DNA of 18,454 nt from the NCBI GenBank assembly GCA_910587135.1, contig CAJULF010000051.1:1-18454 (forward strand). The letters are read 5' to 3'. The notes beneath the pieces are model-generated. The model was given only the letters and a program-made list of their open reading frames with translations. It had not been told where the DNA came from and searched no databases. Shown in pieces: positions 13,436-18,454 of the stretch (positions within the stretch are counted from its first letter, which is position 1; each line of letters begins with the position of its first letter). Made by a program: the position numbers and the translations under genes. The DNA is from an uncultured Oscillospiraceae bacterium. GTDB taxonomy: Bacteria; Bacillota; Clostridia; Oscillospirales; Ruminococcaceae.

Positions 13436-13775
13436 ATGGAGAATGTTGGCGATATCTGAGCTATGGAGGTATGCGGCTCAGGGCAACGTTCCCTCAAAAG
13501 CGATGGGCTGAAAGCGGCTGCCCCGACACCCGACCAAGGGGACTTATCACTTTGAAAACTCAATCCCCCGCTCTTTGCGCGTAATATTTTAAGAACTTGT
13601 TCTCATAGCCGCTCTACGATAGTCCTGAGGCAAATTGTGCGGCAAGGCGCTGAAATCATACCCGGACCGAATGTCCACGCGTGAGTTCCCCGCAAGCCAC
13701 TGTGAAATCTTCTCACGCAAAGCCAAAAGAGCTTTCACAGCGGGCTGACACCGCCAACTCAAAGCGTTGGCGTAC
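13436..13775 (+). ncRNA. Unidentified structured RNA or long 5' leader
   Basis: About 340 nt, GC-rich and without a supported ORF, between a consensus promoter and the SGNH lipoprotein gene. Many short perfect inverted repeats are seen: CTGAGC/GCTCAG near the 5' end; GCCGC/GCGGC (13609 onward); GGAC/GTCC; GCGTGAG/CTCACGC (13679-13685 with 13712-13718); CTGTGAAA/TTTCACAG (13700-13707 with 13733-13740), which interlocks with the previous stem; and CGCCAAC (13752-13758), which can pair either with the 5' GTTGGCG (13445-13451) or with a local GTTGGCG (13766-13772). No U-run follows the last hairpin. I cannot assign it to cobalamin, M-box, 6S, RNase P, SRP or tmRNA from their known conserved motifs. 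Large orphan Firmicutes RNAs such as the raiA motif remain possible for the 5' ~200 nt. Confidence 0.55.
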
Positions 13776-13816
13776 GATGTATGAAAATCAAATATAAATT
13801 AAAGGAGATCAAAGAC

Positions 13817-15154
13817 ATGAAAAAATTTATTTTGTTGATGTTAACGGCAGGTATGCTGGCAATGGCAGGCTGCACGGGCGACACAAGCTCCGACAGCGGC
13901 TTATCGGAAAGCGGAAGCGTTCCGGATAATTCGGACGACCCCGTCGGTTCGGATTCTCAAACCGGCTCCGATATCGCGCAAACAGCAGATTCCGGCTCAC
14001 CCGAAACCGAGCAGAGCGCTCCCGCGGATGACATCGACTATTCGGCGCTCAGCGAAGAGGAGATATATCAGCTTATGGTAGAACGCTCCCTCATGACTAC
14101 GGGCGATATGACACGCATGGCTAATGTGTTAAAAAAGGCTGAGAACGGCGAGGAGATAACCGTCGCGTATATCGGCGGCTCTATCACGGAGGGTCTTACG
14201 GTAGCCCCCGAGCACCCGGAGCTTTGCTGGGCCAATTTGTCCTACGAGTGGCTGTGCGGCAAGTACCCCGACGCCAAAATAAATTATGTGAACGCGGGAT
14301 TGAGCGGCACTCCTTCCATCCTCGGAAACCTGCGGTTAGAGCGTGATGTTCTCGCATATACTCCCGATATATGCTTTGTGGAATTCGCGGTAAACGACGG
14401 AAACTCGACCGAATATCAGAACAGCTACGAGAGCCTTGTCCGCACCCTGCTCACGCAGGATAACGACATGGCGGTGGTACTGCTGTTTACGGTAATAGAG
14501 AACGGTCACTCCTGCCAGCCATTTATGAGCCAGGTCGGCAATAACTACGGACTGCCCATGATAAGCGAGCCCGATTCCCTCGGAGAGGAATTCGCCGAGG
14601 GGCGCATGACATGGCAGGATTATTCCGATGACCAGAGCCATCCTAACGCGCGCGGTCATGAGATCGTCCGCGATTTTGTGGCGCATTATTTCGAGAATGT
14701 TATGGAAACGGTCGATAAAAACGTCGGCGAGGTGGATAAGACTCTGCCCGCGCCCGTGTTCTCCGACAGATACATGAACATGAAATTTATAGACAGCGCG
14801 AGCATGGAAAATGTGGAGCTTACCGGATTTGAGGAAAATGACACTCACTCCGCGTTCCACAACGGCTGGATGTACAGGGGCGAGGAGGACGCTTCACTGA
14901 AATTCACACTTGACTGCAAGGCTTTGCGCATGGTTTTCAAGGCTAACGACAGCAAGATGTACGCCGACGCGGAGATATACGTTGACGGTGAATTTGTGTG
15001 CACGGTATCATCCAATCGCTCCGACGGCTGGAACAATCCCGAAACCGCTATGATACTTGACAACGACGAGTCTGCGGAGCACATGATAGAAATCAGAGTA
15101 CCGGGCAGCGAGAAGCATTATTTCGGCATTCTCGGCTTCGGTTACTGCGAGTAA
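13817..15154 (+). CDS. SGNH/GDSL-family hydrolase, lipoprotein
   Basis: A 445-aa predicted surface lipoprotein. The signal peptide is MKKFILLMLTAGMLAMAGC with the lipid-attachment Cys at 19, followed by a Ser/Asp-rich linker (~20-75). The SGNH catalytic core (~100-300) shows GGSITEG (S122), the Gly block NAGLSG, FAVND (N193) and DQSHP (D272, H275), a full catalytic set. The C-terminal ~120 residues form a separate beta-rich domain (LRMVFKAND ... AEIYVDGEFVCTV), of the kind seen in carbohydrate esterases. A role in removing acyl groups from plant or host glycans outside the cell is likely but inferred. The start at 13817 follows AAAGGAG; the upstream ATG at 13781 would spoil the signal peptide. 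It is first in a three-gene operon. Confidence 0.9.
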   Translation: MKKFILLMLTAGMLAMAGCTGDTSSDSGLSESGSVPDNSDDPVGSDSQTGSDIAQTADSGSPETEQSAPADDIDYSALSEEEIYQLMVERSLMTTGDMTRMANVLKKAENGEEITVAYIGGSITEGLTVAPEHPELCWANLSYEWLCGKYPDAKINYVNAGLSGTPSILGNLRLERDVLAYTPDICFVEFAVNDGNSTEYQNSYESLVRTLLTQDNDMAVVLLFTVIENGHSCQPFMSQVGNNYGLPMISEPDSLGEEFAEGRMTWQDYSDDQSHPNARGHEIVRDFVAHYFENVMETVDKNVGEVDKTLPAPVFSDRYMNMKFIDSASMENVELTGFEENDTHSAFHNGWMYRGEEDASLKFTLDCKALRMVFKANDSKMYADAEIYVDGEFVCTVSSNRSDGWNNPETAMILDNDESAEHMIEIRVPGSEKHYFGILGFGYCE

Positions 15155-15165
15155 GAGTTGCAGCT

Positions 15166-15720
15166 ATGAGGGTAATGCTGACCTCCTGCGGTTTGGAAAC
15201 CGAGGGAATAAAAAATAAATTCACGGGCTGGCTCGGAAATGAGGTAAGCGGTATCAAGGCGGTTTTTATCCCGACCGCCGCAAACTCTCCCGACGCTGTC
15301 CAAGTTCTGCCAAAATGTCTTAACGACCTTTTGAAATGCGGTATAAGCAGCGGCAACATAACTGTCTATGACCTTCATAAGCCCATGTCCGCGGAGGAAC
15401 TGTGCAAGTATGACGTTGTTTACCTCTGCGGCGGAAGTCCCGAATATCTTCTCGGAAGAATTAACGAGGAGGGGTTTGGCGCTTCGCTGAAGGCATTTAC
15501 AGTGCAAAACGGTATCGTTATAGGCGTTAGTGCCGGAAGCATTGTTTTTGCGGGCAATATGCCCGATAATTTGGGGCTGGTGAAATGCGCGCTGGATGTT
15601 CACTGCGGAAATGACGACTGTGAGAAGTGCGGTGAAGCGGATTTCACAAAGGGCAGAATACGGCTCGGCAACGACCAGGCACTGATTTTTGAGGACAAGC
15701 GTGCCTATATAATCAACTGA
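15166..15720 (+). CDS. Peptidase E-like protein (S51 family / class I GATase-like fold)
   Basis: A 184-aa cytoplasmic protein. It begins MRVMLTSCGLETEGIKNKF, then FIPTAAN, the YLCGGSPEYLL oxyanion-type loop (typical CGGN in the family), the nucleophile elbow GVSAGSIV (S122) and a candidate catalytic His in DVHC (H146), ending RAYIIN. Dipeptidase E family members cleave N-terminal Asp dipeptides, but many Clostridia paralogues are uncharacterised. It is shorter than E. coli PepE (~229 aa). The ATG is 11 nt after the SGNH stop and has no clear Shine-Dalgarno sequence, so it probably depends on translational coupling to the upstream gene. Confidence 0.87.
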   Translation: MRVMLTSCGLETEGIKNKFTGWLGNEVSGIKAVFIPTAANSPDAVQVLPKCLNDLLKCGISSGNITVYDLHKPMSAEELCKYDVVYLCGGSPEYLLGRINEEGFGASLKAFTVQNGIVIGVSAGSIVFAGNMPDNLGLVKCALDVHCGNDDCEKCGEADFTKGRIRLGNDQALIFEDKRAYIIN

Positions 15721-15732
15721 CCACAAAAACAA

Positions 15733-15781
15733 GGGCAATACCACACAAAGACCGCCCTTTGGGCTTTGTGCGGTGTTGCCC
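15733..15781. repeat. Dispersed ~50-bp hairpin element, copy 2
   Basis: GGGCAATACCACACAAAG and CTTTGTGCGGTGTTGCCC pair along 18 positions with one A-C mismatch and one G-U pair, around a loop CCGCCCTTTGG-like core. It is the same family as 4171-4227. It sits between the peptidase-E-like gene and the FGGY kinase and ends ~12 nt before the kinase ribosome binding site. It may moderate transcription or protect mRNA ends; no U-run follows. Confidence 0.75.
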
Positions 15782-15804
15782 AAGCATAAATTAAGGAGAA
15801 CATT

Positions 15805-17376
15805 ATGGGCAAAATAAATACGGAGCTGACCTATCTCGGAATAGAATTCGGCTCGACCCGAATTAAAGCGGTGCTTATCGATGACAGCTTCTCGGTGCTG
15901 GCAAGCGGCGCTTACGGCTGGGAGAACAGGCTCGAAAACGGCTACTGGACATACTCCCTCAATGATATTGTAAAGGGCTTGCAGGGCGCTTATGCCGATC
16001 TTGCCGCAGATGTAAAAGAAAAATTCGGCGAACCGCTCACCACGGTAGGCGCGATCGGGATATCCGCCATGATGCACGGATATATGCCTTTCTGCAGCGC
16101 GGGAGAACTGCTCGTGCCGTTCCGCACATGGCGCAACTCCACCACCGGAAAATCCGCGGAGAAGCTGACAAAGCTGTTTGACTTCAAGATACCTCAGCGC
16201 TGGAGCATCGCGCATTTATATCAGGCTATGCTTGACAGAGAGCACCATGTTACGGAACTGGGTCACATAACCACTCTGGCGGTCTATGTGCATTATATGC
16301 TCACGGGAGTCCGCGCGGCGGGCATGGGCGAAGCTTCGGGAATGTTCCCGCTTGACAGCAGCGGACAATATGACCCGCAAATGCTGGACAAATTTGATAA
16401 AGAGGTCAAGGCGGCAGGCTACTCTTGGGATATCCGAGCGGTGCTGCCGGCGGTGAATTCGGCGGGAGAGCACTGCGGAAGCCTTACCGAAAACGGCGCA
16501 AGGCTGCTCGACCCAAGCGGCAGCTTAAAGCCGGGGATACCTTTCTGCCCGCCGGAGGGCGACGCGGGAACGGGCATGACCGCCACAAACAGCGTTCTGC
16601 CAAGGACAGGCAACGTTTCCGCGGGCACAAGCATTTTCTCAATGCTTGTGTTGGAGCGGGAGCTTAAGGGAATTTACGATGATATCGACGTTTTGGTAAC
16701 GCCCGACGGAAGACCCGTGGCAATGGTTCACTGCAACAACTGCTGCTCCGAGCTGGACGCGTGGGTAAAATTATTTGGGGAGTTCGCCGCGCTGACAGGC
16801 AAGAAAATGTCTGCCGGAGAGCTGTATGAGCTGCTGTACAGAAACGCCATGAGCGGAGATACCGACTGCGGCGGGGTGCTCGCATACAATTTCCTTTCGG
16901 GAGAACCCACCCTTAATATGGAAGAGGGCAGACCCATGTATTTCCGAAAGCCCGACAGCCGCTTCAATCTGGCGAATTTTTTCCGCGCGGAGCTTTATTC
17001 AGCTTTTGCGCTGCTTAAAATGGGAATGGATATAATTTTTAAGCAGGGCGTTCCCGCTGACAGGTTCACAGGACACGGCGGTCTGTTCAAGGTAAAAGGA
17101 GCGGCTCAGCAGCTGCTTGCCGACGCGCTGAATGCTCCCGTGGCGGTAACGGAAACCGCGGGCGAGGGAGGAGCGTGGGGTATGGCACTTCTGGCAGCTT
17201 ATATGCGGCTTGGCGCGGGCGAGGATCTTGCGGAATGGCTGGAAAAGAGAGTGTTTGCAGATGTTGAAAGCAGCGTGGCTTTACCCGATACGGCAGGCGC
17301 GGAAGGCTTCTCACGCTTTATGTCGGACTATCGTCACGGCTTAACGGCACAGTTTGCCGCTGCGGACAGAGATTAG
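15805..17376 (+). CDS. FGGY-family carbohydrate kinase
   Basis: A 523-aa cytoplasmic sugar kinase of the FGGY family (xylulokinase, ribulokinase, rhamnulokinase and relatives), which phosphorylates a sugar or polyol with ATP. The N-terminal ATP-binding lobe starts YLGIEFGSTRIKAVLIDD. Substrate-lobe elements ISAMMHGYMPF and FRTWRNSTTG follow at ~95-120. The second phosphate and adenosine motifs are GDAGTGMTATN and GNVSAGTSIFSM (~250-280). The FGGY C-terminal signature GHGGLFKVKGAAQQLLADALNAPV is near 430. Length fits the family. The start follows AAGGAG. Likely expressed with the SGNH gene and also after the hairpin element upstream. Substrate unknown; Clostridia homologues are commonly labelled xylulokinase or pentulose kinase, which sequence alone does not prove. 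Confidence 0.93.
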   Translation: MGKINTELTYLGIEFGSTRIKAVLIDDSFSVLASGAYGWENRLENGYWTYSLNDIVKGLQGAYADLAADVKEKFGEPLTTVGAIGISAMMHGYMPFCSAGELLVPFRTWRNSTTGKSAEKLTKLFDFKIPQRWSIAHLYQAMLDREHHVTELGHITTLAVYVHYMLTGVRAAGMGEASGMFPLDSSGQYDPQMLDKFDKEVKAAGYSWDIRAVLPAVNSAGEHCGSLTENGARLLDPSGSLKPGIPFCPPEGDAGTGMTATNSVLPRTGNVSAGTSIFSMLVLERELKGIYDDIDVLVTPDGRPVAMVHCNNCCSELDAWVKLFGEFAALTGKKMSAGELYELLYRNAMSGDTDCGGVLAYNFLSGEPTLNMEEGRPMYFRKPDSRFNLANFFRAELYSAFALLKMGMDIIFKQGVPADRFTGHGGLFKVKGAAQQLLADALNAPVAVTETAGEGGAWGMALLAAYMRLGAGEDLAEWLEKRVFADVESSVALPDTAGAEGFSRFMSDYRHGLTAQFAAADRD

Positions 17377-17450
17377 TCTATAAAAGCATTTGAGGGTGTT
17401 TGGCGTATTGTATCCGCAAGCGCTCTACTAATGCGAGAAAAATTATGCGA

Positions 17451-17497
17451 TTGTAACAATTAACAAAAAATCCGCTTATTTTTGTTAATTGTTACAA
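17451..17497. promoter_or_regulatory. Perfect 19-bp AT-rich inverted repeat downstream of the FGGY kinase
   Basis: TTGTAACAATTAACAAAAA (17451-17469) and its exact reverse complement (17479-17497) enclose a 9-nt loop. Each arm also contains a smaller near-palindrome (TTGTTAATTGTTACAA-type). The stem is low in GC, so it is not a classical terminator, though it lies ~75 nt after the kinase stop and is followed by AAATTTT. It could be an operator for a dimeric regulator or a bidirectional terminator. Confidence 0.6.
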
Positions 17498-17554
17498 ATT
17501 TTAAAAAATTGAAAAAATTTTGTCACAAAATGAGGTCAAAATCGGTCTTATCTT

Positions 17555-17731
17555 ATAGAGGGCATTATGTCTTCCGATTGCGCAGTGTCGCAATGCCTGT
17601 TATTACCATAATTTCTTCATAAAGCCGAATTTACAGGAAAGGTGCGCGTTCCCTTCGGAAATTTTCGCAAAAGTGCCCGTTCCTATGAATGCGGAATTTG
17701 AACCGTGCGGTAAACCGCGCGGTATTTTTTT
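17555..17731 (+). terminator. Structured leader-like segment ending in an intrinsic terminator
   Basis: The terminator is at 17702-17731: ACCGTGCGGT and ACCGCGCGGT pair over up to 10 positions (one G-U), then T7. Upstream, GGCATT/AATGCC with inner ATTGCG/CGCAAT, TTCC/GGAA, and AGGAA/TTCCT pairs suggest a folded RNA of ~150 nt ending at this terminator. No confident promoter was found (TTGTCA at 17520 has poor spacing to any -10). It could be an attenuated leader of the DUF1540 gene or a small RNA. The 17377-17874 interval has no coding region. Confidence 0.5.
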
Positions 17732-17820
17732 GGCTTTTTTTCCCATTTTCCGTAACGAATAAAAGAACTCTTTAGGAAGAAAATATTATCACGGTGAAAC
17801 GGAAACTTATCAAAAGTTAT

Positions 17821-17851
17821 CCTGCCGCCGAATTATGTCTGCTGCGGCAGG
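17821..17851 (+). promoter_or_regulatory. Stem-loop just upstream of the DUF1540 ribosome binding site
   Basis: CCTGCCGC and GCGGCAGG form a perfect 8-bp GC-rich stem. The stem ends ~8 nt before AAAGGAAG, the ribosome binding site of the gene at 17875. No U-run follows. It may be an mRNA 5' stabiliser or a translation control element. Confidence 0.5.
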
Positions 17852-17874
17852 CTTAAGAAAGGAAGATTTGATTT

Positions 17875-18051
17875 ATGGGTACAGAATTTGCAAATAAGCA
17901 TATCGGCTGCACTATCCGCAATTGCGAGAATCACTGCTGCTGCGAGGATTACTGCTCGCTCGACAAAATCGAAGTCGGCACACACGAGGGCAACCCCAGC
18001 ATGTGCCAGTGCACGGACTGTCTTAGCTTCAAGGCTAAGCCCGGCGTTTAA
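17875..18051 (+). CDS. DUF1540-like Cys-rich mini-protein
   Basis: A 58-aa protein starting MGTEFANKHIGCTIRNC and ending SFKAKPGV. It has nine cysteines (12, 17, 21, 22, 23, 27, 44, 46, 49) and two histidines, in the spacing IGCxxxxC...YCSLDKIEVG...CxCxxC that matches DUF1540, a metallothionein-like family common in Clostridia and Bacilli and often linked to sporulation. Metal binding is likely from composition but inferred. The ATG follows AAAGGAAG at 8-9 nt. The TAA overlaps the ATG of the next ORF as TAATG. There is no signal peptide. Confidence 0.88.
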   Translation: MGTEFANKHIGCTIRNCENHCCCEDYCSLDKIEVGTHEGNPSMCQCTDCLSFKAKPGV

Positions 18052-18194
18052 TGAAATCTAACAAAAAGGATTCTGAGAACAAGTCAGCGTCGTTTTACGA
18101 CGGTTCTTTGTTTCCTTTAAAATGCGACGAAGGAGAGGTGCCTCTTGCTATGATCCCCTTTGCCTCTATCGTCAACAGATTCAACGGCAACTGA
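18051..18194 (+). CDS. Small unknown ORF, 47 aa, coupled to the DUF1540 gene
   Basis: The ORF starts MKSNKKDSENKSASFYDGSL and ends FASIVNRFNGN. Its start overlaps the DUF1540 stop as TAATG, a typical reinitiation arrangement, and a strong terminator follows at 18300, so both ORFs would share one short transcript. A charged N-terminal third is followed by a hydrophobic stretch (VPLAMIPFASIV). I do not recognise it; a loose resemblance in style to small spore coat peptides is not strong enough to name it. Confidence 0.55.
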   Translation: MKSNKKDSENKSASFYDGSLFPLKCDEGEVPLAMIPFASIVNRFNGN

Positions 18195-18299
18195 CGCATA
18201 ATGCCGCCGCGCCTTTTATACATTATCTCTATCAAAACGGCGGCACGGAATATCGGGATTCCCAATGTGTTTTTTGTTTTTGCCATAATTGTCCTCTTA

Positions 18300-18337
18300 A
18301 AAACAAATCCCTTCGAGTGATCGAGGGGATTTGTTTT
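18300..18337. terminator. Strong, probably bidirectional, intrinsic terminator
   Basis: AAAACAAATCCC and GGGATTTGTTTT form a perfect 12-bp stem, extended inward by CGA/TCG around a short loop. T-rich ends occur on both strands. It closes the DUF1540 transcript. The remaining 18338-18454 is AT-rich and shows no gene or clear signal. Confidence 0.8.
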
Positions 18338-18454
18338 GTTGATAATGCTCTTATTGTTATAAATAATAATTTATAGTAGTTATCAATAATTGTTATGTGG
18401 ATTTAATATTGATGTGTAAATATAAATTTTTAAGGTTGCTTTATCTCGGTTAAT

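Noticed and set aside
13440..13560. M-box (Mg2+) riboswitch, suggested by TATGGAG.TA.GC and GCGATGGG
   Set aside because: The similarity is loose, the conserved GAGGCTCC core is absent, and no Mg transporter follows.
13580..13775. Cobalamin riboswitch, suggested by GCCACTGTGA
   Set aside because: The B12-box end motif and the full GAGC..CCCGC..ACTGT arrangement are missing, and downstream genes have no cobalamin link.
15142..16215. 357-aa minus strand ORF across the peptidase-E-like gene and kinase start
   Set aside because: It is antisense to two recognised genes and crosses an intergenic hairpin; a shadow of their codon bias.
18095..18286. 63-aa minus-strand ORF with a fair ribosome binding site (AAGAGGAC)
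   Set aside because: It overlaps the TAATG-coupled + strand ORF, has no promoter and no recognisable motif. Kept only as a weak alternative.

Overview
The window looks like chromosomal DNA from a gut-type Clostridia (Firmicutes), probably a Ruminococcaceae/Oscillospiraceae relative. The grounds are near-even GC with AT-rich intergenic regions, strong AAGGAG ribosome binding sites, sigma-A promoters with 17-18 nt spacers, a Phe T-box upstream of pheST, a DUF1540 Cys-rich protein and SGNH/FGGY carbohydrate genes. The taxonomic call is inference. No phage, integrase, transposase, CRISPR array, rRNA or tRNA gene was seen.

Layout. 1-557: copy A of a ~185 bp dispersed repeat, then a promoter and a structured leader with mini-ORFs. 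558-2228 (+): degenerate-GGDEF/EAL c-di-GMP protein. 2229-2599: hairpin and repeat copy B. 2600-7113 (-): a five-gene run read right to left: ArsB/NhaD-type transporter, cytidylate-kinase-like protein, sugar phosphate isomerase/epimerase, ThuA-like protein, AraC regulator. A strong terminator-like hairpin splits it after the kinase. 7442-10891 (-): pheS-pheT, with a UUC-specifier T-box at about 11325-11577. Copy C of the dispersed repeat lies between the T-box and pheS. 11653-13294 (-): MBL-fold hydrolase followed by two small unknown genes. 13401-17376 (+): strong promoter, ~340 nt of apparently structured non-coding RNA or leader, SGNH/GDSL lipoprotein, peptidase-E-like protein, FGGY sugar kinase. 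17377-18454: structured non-coding region, DUF1540 mini-protein, a TAATG-coupled 47-codon ORF and a terminator.

How it fits together. The isomerase, ThuA and AraC genes look like a small sugar-utilisation module. The SGNH lipoprotein and FGGY kinase also suggest glycan deacylation and sugar phosphorylation, though no transporter or glycoside hydrolase is present to fix a substrate. pheST is housekeeping and under tRNA-Phe control.

The least-explained material is non-coding: (i) the three-copy repeat with conserved ends, a copy-specific central hairpin and flanking direct repeats in copies B and C; (ii) the unidentified structured RNA at about 13436-13775, driven by its own consensus promoter; (iii) the structured leader of the EAL gene; (iv) the structured intergenic region before the DUF1540 gene. 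I found no clear multi-protein novel defence or biosynthetic system.
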